From: VRUE01 sp963706605
GTDB lineage: Bacteria > Actinomycetota > Thermoleophilia > Solirubrobacterales > 70-9
Length of the DNA stretch: 64,000 bases
Direction of reading: 5' to 3'
NCBI GenBank assembly: GCA_963706605.1
Contig: OY970165.1
Coordinates: 744,001 to 808,000 of the forward strand
Part shown: positions 33,270-42,000 of the stretch, one piece after another
How the letters are laid out: the number at the start of each line of letters is the position of its first letter
How positions within the stretch are numbered: the stretch's first letter is position 1
Made by a program: the position numbers and the translations under genes
The notes under the pieces: generated by a model
Seen by the model: the letters and a program-made list of their open reading frames with translations, nothing else
What the model was told of the DNA's origin: nothing
Databases searched by the model: none

Positions 33270-33793
33270 TACTCCTCTTTCTCCTTTTGTTCTTGAAGCT
33301 GCTGAAGCTGGTTTGCGAGCCCGGAGACCATCGAGCCGAGGCCGCGGACCAGGCCGGTCAACGGACTGGCGACCACGCCGGCCAGTTGGCCATTGAGCAC
33401 GTCGCGGGAGGGCAGCCTGGCGATCGATTTGAACTTTTCGTCGTCCAGGCTGAGGCCGTCCATGAAGCCGCCCTTGAAGGTGAGGACTTCGTGCTCCCTG
33501 TTGAAGGTCGAGATCGTCTTCGCCGCCTGGGCGGTGTCGCCGCGGACGAAGGTCAACGCGGTCGGGCCCTGCAGCCACTCGGCGAGCCGCTCCTCACCGG
33601 CCTGCTCAGCAGCCCGTTTGGTGAGGCGGTTCTTGACGACGCGGAAACTGGCATCGGCTTCGCGCAGCTTGCCGCGCAGCTCAGCCGCCTGGGGAACGCT
33701 GATGCCCCGGTAGTCAACCGCGAAGATCGACTCGGCGCCCTCTATCTGGGCGGCGATCTCCTCAATTGCCTGTGCCTTTTCGTCTCTATTCAT
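33269..33793 (-). CDS. rplJ: 50S ribosomal protein L10
   Basis: Base of the L7/L12 stalk. The 174-residue product starts MNRDEKAQAIEEIAAQIEGA and contains FAVDYRGISVPQAAELRGKL and FRVVKNRLTKRA; the C-terminal helix (LANQLQQLQEQKEKEE) is the stalk docking site. A 93-bp leader lies between it and rplA and may hold the L10 autoregulatory site. The ATG at 33791-33793 is taken over longer open frame upstream. Confidence 0.96.
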   Translation of the reverse strand: MNRDEKAQAIEEIAAQIEGAESIFAVDYRGISVPQAAELRGKLREADASFRVVKNRLTKRAAEQAGEERLAEWLQGPTALTFVRGDTAQAAKTISTFNREHEVLTFKGGFMDGLSLDDEKFKSIARLPSRDVLNGQLAGVVASPLTGLVRGLGSMVSGLANQLQQLQEQKEKEE

Positions 33794-33886
33794 AGTTCGC
33801 CTGCACCGGGCTTCTGCTGCCGACGGGACGATTTGTCGCCTGATGACGACTTTTCGGCCCATCGGCGGCTGCCGATGGTCTCGGGT

Positions 33887-34654
33887 TCACGCGGCGGGGG
33901 AGTCTACGCGGTCGCGGGCTCCACTGCGTGCCCTCGCCGTGCCAACCTCGCCCGCGGCCTCGCGCTCGCCGGTCTTGCCGGCGTCGACCCTGATCCCCGG
34001 ACCCATCGTCGTCGTCAGAGTCGCCGAAAGGATGTATTTGCCCTTCGAGGAGGAGGGCTTGGCGCGGACGATCTCGTCGATCACCGCGAGGCAGTTGTCG
34101 AGCAATTTCTGTTCCTCGAAGCTCGCCTTGCCGATCGCGAGATGAACGATCGCCTGGCGGTCGGTGCGGTACTCGATCTTGCCCGCCTTCGACTCGGTGA
34201 CCGCCTTCTCGATGTCGTCGGTGACGGTGCCGACCTTCGGGTTGGGCATCTTGCCCTGCGGGCCGAGGACGCGGCCGAGCTGGCCAACCGTTTTCATCAT
34301 GTCCGGGGTCGAGATCACCACGTCGAAGTCGGTCCAACCCTCCTGGACTTTCTCGACCAGATCCTGCCCGCCGACGAAGTCAGCACCCGCGGCCTCGGCG
34401 TCACGCGCCTGCTGGCCTTCGGCAAAGACCGCGATCGTCACGTCTTTGCCCAGGCCGTGCGGGAGGGCGAGGGTGCCGCGAAGCTGCTCCTCGGCATGGC
34501 GGACGTTGACGCCGAGCCGCAGGTGCAGCTCGACCGTCTCGTCGAAGCCGGCGCTTGCGGTCTCCTTGATCAGCGAAACCGCTTCGGCGGGCGGGTAGGC
34601 CTGCTCGCGTTGGATCTTGCCGAGCTGTTTGCGGTAGCGCTTGCCGTGGGCCAT
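33887..34654 (-). CDS. rplA: 50S ribosomal protein L1
   Basis: Forms the mobile L1 stalk and in E. coli represses the rplKA operon. The 255-residue product contains VLGPQGKMPNPKVGTVTDDI and the C-terminal SATLTTTMGPGIRVD. The last ~25 residues are an extra Arg/Ala/Gly-rich tail. It starts 3 bp after rplK. Confidence 0.97.
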   Translation of the reverse strand: MAHGKRYRKQLGKIQREQAYPPAEAVSLIKETASAGFDETVELHLRLGVNVRHAEEQLRGTLALPHGLGKDVTIAVFAEGQQARDAEAAGADFVGGQDLVEKVQEGWTDFDVVISTPDMMKTVGQLGRVLGPQGKMPNPKVGTVTDDIEKAVTESKAGKIEYRTDRQAIVHLAIGKASFEEQKLLDNCLAVIDEIVRAKPSSSKGKYILSATLTTTMGPGIRVDAGKTGEREAAGEVGTARARSGARDRVDSPAA

Positions 34655-34657
34655 GGG

Positions 34658-35080
34658 CTATTTGACGTCGACGCCCATCGAGCGGGCGGTGCCGGCGATG
34701 ATCTTCGAGGCGGCATCGAGGTCGTTGGCGTTGAGATCGGGCATCTTGCGCTCGGCGATCTGGCGGACCTGGTCCATCGAGATCGTGCCGACTTTGTTGA
34801 CGTGCGGCTCGCCCGAGCCCTTTTTGATCCCGATCGCTTCCCGGATCAGCACGGCAGCCGGGGGCGTCTTGGTGATGAAGCTGAAGGAGCGGTCCTCGTA
34901 GACCGTGATCTCGACCGGGATGATCGTGCCGCCATCGCTTTGCGTCTGGGCGTTGAAGGCTTTGCAGAACTCCATGATGTTGACGCCGTGCTGACCCAAA
35001 GCGGGGCCGACCGGCGGCGCCGGGTTGGCGTTGCCGGCCTGGATCTGCAGCTTGATGAGGGTGAGGACTTTCTTGGCCAT
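34658..35080 (-). CDS. rplK: 50S ribosomal protein L11
   Basis: L11 binds the GTPase-associated region of 23S rRNA. The 140-residue product has QIQAGNANPAPPVGPALGQH, GVNIMEFCKAFNAQT and the C-terminal GTARSMGVDVK. The Pro-rich thiopeptide-contact region is intact. Confidence 0.98.
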   Translation of the reverse strand: MAKKVLTLIKLQIQAGNANPAPPVGPALGQHGVNIMEFCKAFNAQTQSDGGTIIPVEITVYEDRSFSFITKTPPAAVLIREAIGIKKGSGEPHVNKVGTISMDQVRQIAERKMPDLNANDLDAASKIIAGTARSMGVDVK

Positions 35081-35107
35081 CGGGATCGGGGAGGGTAGCG
35101 GTCCGGG

Positions 35108-35632
35108 CTAGATCTTCTTGACCTGGTCGTAATTGACCTCGACCGGCGTCTCGCGGCCGAAGATCGAGACCAGCACCTTGAGTTTGGCGGCGTCCTCGTT
35201 GATCTCGGCGATCTCGCCGGAGAAGTCGGAGAGCGGACCGGAGATGACTTTGACCGACTCACCGATCGAGAACTGCGCTTGGGTGCGGGGCCGCTCCGCG
35301 GTCTCACGGTGCAGGAGGCGATCGACCTCCGGTTTGGAGAGCGGCACCGGCTTGTTGCGGGCGCCGACGAAGCCGGTCACGCCCGGGGTGTTCTTGACCA
35401 GACCCCAGGCGTCGTCGGTCATCTCCATGTTGACCAGGACGTAGCCGGGCATCGTCCGTTTCTCTTTCGGCTCTTTCTGGCCTTCTTTGTTGAGCTCCAT
35501 CACCTGCTCGGTGGGGACGACGACCTGGCGCACGTTGCGGTTCTGGCTCATCGTCTGCACCCGGTGCTCAAGGTTGTGCTTGACCTTGTTCTCGTGCCCG
35601 GAGTAGGTATTGATCACGTACCAGCGATACAT
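35108..35632 (-). CDS. nusG: Transcription termination/antitermination protein NusG
   Basis: Couples RNA polymerase to Rho and to ribosomes. The 174-residue product has the NGN domain (MYRWYVINTYSGHENKVKHN) and a C-terminal KOW domain (GESVKVISGPLSDFSGEIAE). It lacks the long acidic N-terminal extension found in many actinobacterial NusG proteins. It is followed by rplK. Confidence 0.97.
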   Translation of the reverse strand: MYRWYVINTYSGHENKVKHNLEHRVQTMSQNRNVRQVVVPTEQVMELNKEGQKEPKEKRTMPGYVLVNMEMTDDAWGLVKNTPGVTGFVGARNKPVPLSKPEVDRLLHRETAERPRTQAQFSIGESVKVISGPLSDFSGEIAEINEDAAKLKVLVSIFGRETPVEVNYDQVKKI

Positions 35633-35663
35633 CTGGAGGCTTGCCTTTGCTTTGGGGATCCCG

Positions 35664-36188
35664 CTAGAGGATCTGCTTGATGAGGAAACTGAAGGCGCTG
35701 TCGAGGGCGCCCAGGTAAGCGCCGGCGACGGCGACGAAGATGATCGTCACCGCGGTTGCCTGCACGAGGGTTTCGCGGTCGGGCCACTGGACTTTGCGCA
35801 GCTCCGCCCAGCAGGAGGCGAGAAAGCCGATTACGCCGCCGCGCTGGCGCTTTTCCGCCTGCGCCTGCTTCTGGCGCTTGGCGAGTTGCTCGCGCTCCTT
35901 GCGCTTCTGATCCTCGCGCTTGCGCTTCTCAGCCTGCTTCGCTTCTTTTGCCTCGGCGCGGCGCAGGGTGCGCGGCTTCGGCGCGTCGGGAGTCTCGAGC
36001 TCCGCTTCCGGCGCCCCGGCCGCCATCCCGGCCTCCATCGCCTCGATCTCGGCGATGTCTCCAGAGACGGGAATCTGGGTGTCGTGCTGGGCGCGCGACT
36101 CCGAGCCGCGTTTGCCGCCGGACGCCTTCTGCTCTTCGGCTTCGCGGGCGCGACGCTCGGCCTTGCGCTGTGCGCGGGTCTTCGCCAT
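35664..36188 (-). CDS. secE: Preprotein translocase subunit SecE with long cytoplasmic extension
   Basis: The SecE core is the last ~65 residues: amphipathic helix CWAELRKVQWPDRETLVQAT followed by one membrane helix (VTIIFVAVAGAYLGALDSAF). The first ~110 residues of the 174 are a highly charged extension with two Lys/Arg/Glu/Ala-rich helical stretches (1-35 and 75-112) separated by an acidic Pro/Ala segment. SecE is normally 60-90 residues in Gram-positives. It lies between rpmG and nusG, as usual. Confidence 0.95.
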   Translation of the reverse strand: MAKTRAQRKAERRAREAEEQKASGGKRGSESRAQHDTQIPVSGDIAEIEAMEAGMAAGAPEAELETPDAPKPRTLRRAEAKEAKQAEKRKREDQKRKEREQLAKRQKQAQAEKRQRGGVIGFLASCWAELRKVQWPDRETLVQATAVTIIFVAVAGAYLGALDSAFSFLIKQIL

Positions 36189-36194
36189 CGCCCT

Positions 36195-36359
36195 CTACCG
36201 CGTCTCCTTGTGCGCCGTGTGGCGCCCGCACCAGCGGCAGAACTTGCGCAGCTCGACTCGGTCCGGCGAGTTTCGCCGTGACTTGTTGGTCTGATAGTTG
36301 CGCCGCTTGCAGTCTTCGCAAGCCAGCGTCACCGCGATGCGGACATCTCCGCGAGCCAT
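36195..36359 (-). CDS. rpmG: 50S ribosomal protein L33, zinc-binding form
   Basis: A 54-residue protein with CxxC pairs CEDC and CRWC and the core YQTNKSRRNSPDRVELRKFC. The ATG at 36357-36359 has GAGGAG upstream and gives MARGDVRIAVTLACE. It heads the rpmG-secE-nusG-rplK-rplA run. The 114 bp upstream (36360-36473) contain no tRNA or gene that I can see. Confidence 0.96.
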   Translation of the reverse strand: MARGDVRIAVTLACEDCKRRNYQTNKSRRNSPDRVELRKFCRWCGRHTAHKETR

Positions 36360-36473
36360 GTTCTCCTCATTGCCGTAAAGGACGTCGTTACAAGAGAAAA
36401 CCCCGGGCCGAGGCACGAGGCTGACGCGAAGGATAGCGCCAAGCGGCCTCCGGGCGCAGCGTCCCCAACGTAC

Positions 36474-37616
36474 TCAGAGGCCGAGGGTTTTGGCGATGAT
36501 CGTGCGCTGGATCTCGGAGGTGCCGCCGTAGATGGTCGAGACCATCGTCGTGCGCACGAGGCGCTCCATGTCGTACTCGGAGGAGTAGCCGTAGCCGCCC
36601 ATCAGCTGCATCCCCTCGACCGCGACGCGTTTGGCGACCTCGGTGACGTACAGCTTCACCATCGAGGCCTCGCGGGGAAGCATCCGGCCCGGATCCTCAT
36701 CGGTCAGGCTCGCAACCCAGCGGGTCATCAGCCGGGCCGCCTCGATCTCGGTGGCCATGTCGGAGAGCCGGTGCTGGAGCGCCTGGAAGGAGCCGATGGG
36801 GCGGCCGAACTGCTTGCGCTCCTTGACGTAGGCGAGGGCGTCGTCGAAAGCCCGCTGGGCGATGCCCAGCATCGTCGCGGCGAGGATCAGGCGCTCGACG
36901 TTCAGCCCCGCCATCAGCTGCGTCCAGGCCTGGTCGACCTCGCCGAGCAGAGCATCGGCCGGCGCCTCGACGTCGGTCAGGTAGAGCGTGTTGGTCTCCT
37001 CCCCGCCCATCGTCTTGATCGGGACGATCTCCATTCCCTCGGTCTCGCGGGGCACCCAGATCATCGAGAGGCCCTGGTGCTTGGAGTCGCCCTTGGTCGT
37101 ACGGCAGACGATCAGGACGTGGTCGGCGATGTGGGCGTTGGAGATGAAGACCTTCTGCCCGTTGAGGACGAAGCCCCCGTCCACCTGCTCGGCTGAGGTG
37201 GTGAGGGCGCCGACGTCGGAGCCGGCCTCGGGCTCGGTCATCGCGATCGCCTCGACGGCGCCGGCGGCGATGCCGCCGAGGATCTCCTGCTTCTGCTCGT
37301 CGGTGCCGAAGCGCTGGGTTGCGCCGGCGACGATCAGCGTCGTCGCGTAGCCGCCGATCGGGGCAAGGCCGCGGGAGGTCTCCTCCATGAAGAGACAGGC
37401 GTCGAGCATCGAGCCGCCCGAGCCGCCGTGTTCCTCGGGGATCGTGATCCCAAGCCAGCCCAACTCCGCCATCTGCTTGTAGATGGAGTCGTTGTGGTGG
37501 ATCTTGTAGCCATCGGTGAGCCGCTCACGCTGGTCCTGCGTCCCGCACTCGCGCTCGCAGAAGTTGCGGATCGCGTCGACGAAGTCCTTCTGCTCGTCGG
37601 TCAGGGAGAAGTCCAT
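36474..37616 (-). CDS. Acyl-CoA dehydrogenase
   Basis: A 380-residue FAD enzyme that introduces a 2,3 double bond into an acyl-CoA. It contains AMTEPEAGSDVGAL (FAD/substrate loop) and the C-terminal YGGTSEIQRTIIAKTLG. The Glu of the common YEGT motif is replaced (YGGT), but Glu241 in GLNVERL falls at the alternative catalytic position used by isovaleryl-CoA and long-chain enzymes. Substrate cannot be told. It overlaps the end of the upstream TetR-like gene by 16 bp, so they form one operon. Confidence 0.93.
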   Translation of the reverse strand: MDFSLTDEQKDFVDAIRNFCERECGTQDQRERLTDGYKIHHNDSIYKQMAELGWLGITIPEEHGGSGGSMLDACLFMEETSRGLAPIGGYATTLIVAGATQRFGTDEQKQEILGGIAAGAVEAIAMTEPEAGSDVGALTTSAEQVDGGFVLNGQKVFISNAHIADHVLIVCRTTKGDSKHQGLSMIWVPRETEGMEIVPIKTMGGEETNTLYLTDVEAPADALLGEVDQAWTQLMAGLNVERLILAATMLGIAQRAFDDALAYVKERKQFGRPIGSFQALQHRLSDMATEIEAARLMTRWVASLTDEDPGRMLPREASMVKLYVTEVAKRVAVEGMQLMGGYGYSSEYDMERLVRTTMVSTIYGGTSEIQRTIIAKTLGL

Positions 37617-38125
37617 TGGGGCGGCAGGCTATCGGGCGGGTCCGGAACCTGTGGCTCGGTGGACGCGGCGATCCGCTTCGCCTCCTCGGCGCCGATATAA
37701 GGAGTAAGCGCAAACTGGATCGCTTGCGGGGCGAAGGCTGGGAGCTCGGCGGCCAGACCACGTGTCAGCCGCTCTGCGACAAGACCGGCCAAGCCACCGG
37801 CAAGCGCCAGCTCGGTCAGCTGTGGCAGGTCGGCACCCTCCGTTCTCTGCTCGCGGCCAGGAGCAAGGCGCTCGGCGACGTAGGTGAGCAGACGCCGATG
37901 GCGGGCGATGCCGCCGGGGCCACCGGCGAGCGCCTCGCTCGTCAGCGCATTCACCACGTCGGGATCGGTGGCGGCCAGCTCGAATGCCGCGTAAATGGCG
38001 GCGGCGACCCCAGTCCGCCAGTCTTCCTGTCTGCCACAGACCTCCTCCACACAGACCTGGAAGCGCGCGAACGACGCCTCGAAGGCAATCGCGGAGCCGT
38101 CTGAGGATCGCCCGATTTCTTCCAT
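37601..38125 (-). CDS. TetR-like C-terminal domain protein lacking the DNA-binding helices
   Basis: A 174-residue protein resembling only the ligand-binding half of actinobacterial TetR proteins. The pattern AAIYAAFELAATDPDVVNAL, RHRRLLTYVAERL, a LAGGLAGLVAERL helix and the end FALTPYIGAEEAKRIA parallels the C-terminus of the full TetR at 38377-39042 (SLAEFLLAPYLGPGEARGF). The N-terminal helix-turn-helix is absent: the start at 38125 lies on the edge of a perfect inverted repeat, upstream of which are promoter-like blocks and a tRNA gene. It may be a remnant or a partner subunit acting without DNA binding. Confidence 0.6.
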   Translation of the reverse strand: MEEIGRSSDGSAIAFEASFARFQVCVEEVCGRQEDWRTGVAAAIYAAFELAATDPDVVNALTSEALAGGPGGIARHRRLLTYVAERLAPGREQRTEGADLPQLTELALAGGLAGLVAERLTRGLAAELPAFAPQAIQFALTPYIGAEEAKRIAASTEPQVPDPPDSLPPQWTSP

Positions 38126-38154
38126 TCCTGCCCAAGCCGCGCTTGGGCAGGAAT
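38124..38154 (-). promoter_or_regulatory. Perfect 14-bp inverted repeat at a start codon
   Basis: ATTCCTGCCCAAGC (38124-38137) and its exact complement (38141-38154) flank three bases. The last two bases of the 3' arm on the minus strand are the A and T of the ATG of the TetR-like gene. The outer end abuts a TATAAT hexamer. In RNA it would form a very stable hairpin hiding the start codon; in DNA it could be an operator or a recombination scar. Confidence 0.7.
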
Positions 38155-38176
38155 TATAAACACGAGTATCTGTCAA
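38153..38176 (-). promoter_or_regulatory. Promoter/operator-like blocks before the TetR-like gene
   Basis: On the minus strand, TTGACA (38171-38176), ATACTCGT (38162-38169) and GTTTAT-AAT (38153-38161) occur in order. The same three blocks precede the giant secreted gene at 50409-50437, but there the spacing is 17 bp between hexamers. Here it is only 12, too short for a normal promoter, suggesting a decayed copy. Confidence 0.45.
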
Positions 38177-38196
38177 GGTCAGAAGCAGCCGAACAA

Positions 38197-38269
<73 letters not shown>

Positions 38270-38376
38270 GGAACGGACAACTTTAGCGGTGTGGCCGTCG
38301 AGGCTATGGCTTCATCTCGCCCTCTCGCGCTACCGGTAGAGCACAGGTAGGCGGCTCTTCGATCCGACCGCCGGCG

Positions 38377-39042
38377 TTAACTCTCGGCACGAACGAACCC
38401 GCGTGCCTCGCCGGGGCCGAGATACGGGGCGAGGAGGAACTCGGCCAGGCTCGGCGCAAGGGCGGGAAGCGAGGCGGCCCTCGGCGGGTCCAGGCGAGTC
38501 CCGACGACACTGGCGAGGCCGCCGAGCAAGACCTCCTCACAACTGGGATGAAGGTCAACCGAGCAGAGGATTCTCCCTCTTCTGAGAAGCGGCGCAAAGC
38601 GCTTCACCAGGCGGTCGTGGCAGTAGGCGGGCCGGGGGCCCGCGCTCAACGGCTCGGCGAAGAGGAGGTGAGCGCGGCGGGGCTCCACCGCCGCCCAGCG
38701 AAGCGCGGCTTCAAGCGCGGCGTCCACCTTGCCCGGCCAGCTTGGCTCATACCCGCAGGCACGCCGGACCTCCTCCTCGAGCATCCCGAGGGCCTCCTCG
38801 TGGGCGGCGCAAAAGGCCTCCTCCTTGCCGGCGAAGAGGTCATAGAAGGTCCGCCGCGAGACACCGGCCGCCTTGACGATGTCAAGGACGATGGTGGCTT
38901 GATAGCCGCGCTCAGAGACGGCCTCGCCCACCGCGGCCACTACCCGCCGCCGCTGGTCCCTCGCCACGGCCGCGGGTGAGAGGCCGTGCAGGCGCGAGCG
39001 CGGGTAGCGTCGGCGTCCCGTTGGGGACTTCGTCTCACCCAC
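38377..39042 (-). CDS. TetR-family transcriptional regulator
   Basis: A 221-residue repressor with an N-terminal helix-turn-helix: RRRVVAAVGEAVSERGYQAT, then IVKAAGVSRRTFYDLFAGKE, the classic TetR recognition helix. The C-terminal ligand-binding domain is Ala/Leu-rich; the ligand is unknown. The GTG start overlaps the end of the upstream giant secreted protein gene by 8 bp, so the two are translationally coupled. The first 25 residues form a basic arm. Confidence 0.88.
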   Translation of the reverse strand: MGETKSPTGRRRYPRSRLHGLSPAAVARDQRRRVVAAVGEAVSERGYQATIVLDIVKAAGVSRRTFYDLFAGKEEAFCAAHEEALGMLEEEVRRACGYEPSWPGKVDAALEAALRWAAVEPRRAHLLFAEPLSAGPRPAYCHDRLVKRFAPLLRRGRILCSVDLHPSCEEVLLGGLASVVGTRLDPPRAASLPALAPSLAEFLLAPYLGPGEARGFVRAES

Positions 39043-42000
39043 TGCCCCGCACCCGGCAGCTGCGAGTCAGAGTCTTGCTCAGGGTCTTGCCGCCCTCGAA
39101 GGTAAAGCGAGCACGCGCCAGCGGGAAGAGCGCGCCGGGAAAGCCCTGCGGGGCGGGGCAGCCGGCGGAGAGGTAGCTGCGGCTCTGACCGCGATAGAAG
39201 AAGCGGCGGTGCAGGTTGAGGGTGAGGCCGGTGACGACGGCAGCATCAGAGGCGACCCCCGGCAGGGAGGCGGCAAGGAGCGTGCCGTAGAGGCCCTTGG
39301 CGCGGGAGATCCGAAGCGCCAAGGTAAAGGAGGTCGGGATCGGCTCGGTGCCGTAGACGTGGGCGAAGATCACCGGGTGCCCGTCCTGGATCCCGTTGAA
39401 GGCGATGATCTTGCCCCGCGAGGGAAACGGCGACTGCTCGGGGATGAGGACGGCGGCGCTGAAGCTCCCCTCCCCCACCTTGGCCCCCCCGCAGGCCGCC
39501 AGGGCGTTCTCATTGGTGGCGGGCTGGATCTGATCGAGGCGACAGACGGGCAGGCCCTTGGTGTCCAGGTGCCCGTGGCGATTGACGGCGATCTGGAGTC
39601 GCTGCAGGGCCGGCGGCTCAGAGCCATCAGCGGTGCCGATCTCCCCGGCGAGGCCGATCGCGACCGGGGCGACGCCGCGGCGCGGCAGCGCCTGGGGGCT
39701 CAGCTTGGCGCCAAAGGAGACGCGCAGGTTGCCCTGCTGGAGGGCCTCAGAGCTCTTGGCCTTTGCCCCCCTGTGCCCCCTCTCCCTGTGGCACCTCACC
39801 CCCAGGCGCGGGTGCAGCACCTCGGTGGCGTTGTTTTGGCCGATGAAGCGCGCCGTGGCCCGCCCCCCGGCGGCGCAGAGGTCTTCGGCGTTCACCAAGA
39901 GGCTTTTCCGCCCGCCGGGCAGGGTCATCGTGAACTTGGAGATCGGCGCGTCGGGCAGCGCTTCGAAGTGGGCGCGCAGGCCCCCGCGCGAGGAGTCGAT
40001 GCGGCCGATCAGCGTCGTCGCGAGGCCCTCGCCGCGCAGGTCGGCGACCAGGTCGGGGACCGCGTTTGACGAGGAGCGCACGTAGACGGGGCCCTGCAGG
40101 GGCTGATCCAAAAGCGGCGTGATCGCTCTGGCGTAGCCATAGACCGAGTCGGCCGGGCAGGCCTGGCGGGCGAACTGGGCCCTGGTGCAGATCGAGTGCA
40201 GGTGCTCTTGGGCGAGGAAGAGCGAGGGCGGCAGGGTGACCGCGGCGCCGCGCAGGTTGGCATCGCCGGGGCGGGGGGTGTAGGTGGCTCTCAGGGAGGG
40301 GTAGGCGCCGCGCCTGGTGCCCCCTTTCAAGCTGAGGCTGAGCTTGGGCTTGAAGCCAAGCGCAGAACAGCCGATCAACCCGAAGCGCTGGGTCGAGTCG
40401 GCGAGCCAATCATCGGCGGGGCTGATCAGATCAGCGCCGGCGCCGCTCAGGGTGGAGAGGATCTGGGCGGGATCGCAGCTGGTTGGGTTGAGGGTGAAGT
40501 TCGGGCGGTCGATGTAGATGCGGATGTCGCGGACGTGCAGCGGGATGCCGGCGAGGATGTGGGGGATCGGGTCAGACGCCGCCCCGTCGGCCGCTACCCG
40601 TGCGGTGGCGGTGTCGACCCGGATCGCGTCGCGAACGACGACCGTGCCGAGATCGAAGGGCCCGATCAGGGCGGCGTCGATCGCGACCACCGAGAGCGGC
40701 GCTCCGTGCCAGGGCCCGGCCAGGTAGAGGTTGCCGGGGGCATAGGCGAGCGTGCCCCCGACGCCGTAGCCGGCCAGGGTGTGGCCGATTTGGGCGCCCG
40801 CCGGGCAGGAGGGGGAGGCCTGCTCCGCGGCTCCGCTGCGGTGCTTGGCCGCCTCGATCGCCGCCTCGGGGCAGTAGGGGACGCCGGCGACCTTGGCCAG
40901 CAGGCCCGGCGGGAAGGCTGCCGAGTAGCCGGTGATCTCCTGCTCGGCGTCGGTCCTCGACATCCGCAGATAGAGCGGGGTGTAGGTGGCTGGGGCGGGG
41001 TTGATCGAGCCGGCGAGGAGGCCGGGGTGAAAGGGCGGGACCCCGCCCGCCGGACAGGGGCCGCCGCCCTCGCCGTGGTTGATCGCAAAGACGCTCGCTT
41101 CGTGGCGAAAGAGGTCCGGCTCAGCCCAGGAGGAGAGATCGAGGCCGGCGCTGTAGGAGCCGCAGAGCGGCGGGGAGATCAGGGTCGAGCGCTGGCCTTC
41201 CCTGAGGGTCAGGGCGAAGTGCCGATAGAGCAGGCGGGGGAGGTCGTCGAAGGTGGCCTTGAGGCGGCCCGTGCGCAGATCGGGTTCGATCTTGCCGATC
41301 GATTTGACCAGCAGGCCGCGGCGCGGGGAGCGGGCCGTCATGTAGAGGGCGAGGAGGGTGCCGAAGGGGTTTTGGTAGGGCTTGGCGACGTAGACGGCGC
41401 CGCTCAGCGGTTCGGCCAGGCCGAGCGCCCCTTCGAGCGTGACGGTGCCGATCCTCGAGTCGTTGGGGCAACCCGCCCCCGGTTCAGAGCCCGCCGTCTC
41501 GCGGGCGAAGTCGGCTTCTGTGCAAACCCCGAGGCCCGCCCCCAGCGAGGGGTTGATCGTCAGCCCCTCGGGCAAAGAGAGGAGCGCCTGCTTGATCGCC
41601 GGGCGGGCGATCCCGGCCGGGTTGAGGATGCCGCCGCCGTCGTTGACGGCGAGGTTGAAGGCGAGGCCGGTGCGCGCCGCGGCCTGATCGCTCATCAGCT
41701 GCACTTTGGCGCTGCTAAGCGGTTTGTTGCAGGCCACCAGGGCGGGGGTCGTGGCGCTCGCCTCGGCTTCTGCCCCCTGCCAGGAGGAGGCGCCCACAGA
41801 GAAGGGCAGCGGGGACCCGCAGGGAGAGGTGGGCATCGTCAGGTAGGCGCTGGTCGGGTTGGTGCCCCAGATCGAAATCTGCATCCCGACCAGATCGAGG
41901 CCTTTGGAGAGTCCTTCGAGGTCGAGATCGAAGCCGGCGTCCCCTTCGCGCAGCTTCGCCGCGAAGACCAGCGAGCGGCCGAAGGGCTGGGCGCCGAGCG

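Noticed and set aside
36474..37616. Inactive acyl-CoA dehydrogenase because the YEGT Glu is missing
   Set aside because: Glu241 lies in the alternative catalytic position known from isovaleryl-CoA and long-chain enzymes.
38297..38345. Possible second tRNA, from GAGC and CTACCGGTAG palindrome
   Set aside because: No acceptor pairing, T arm or anticodon stem can be built.
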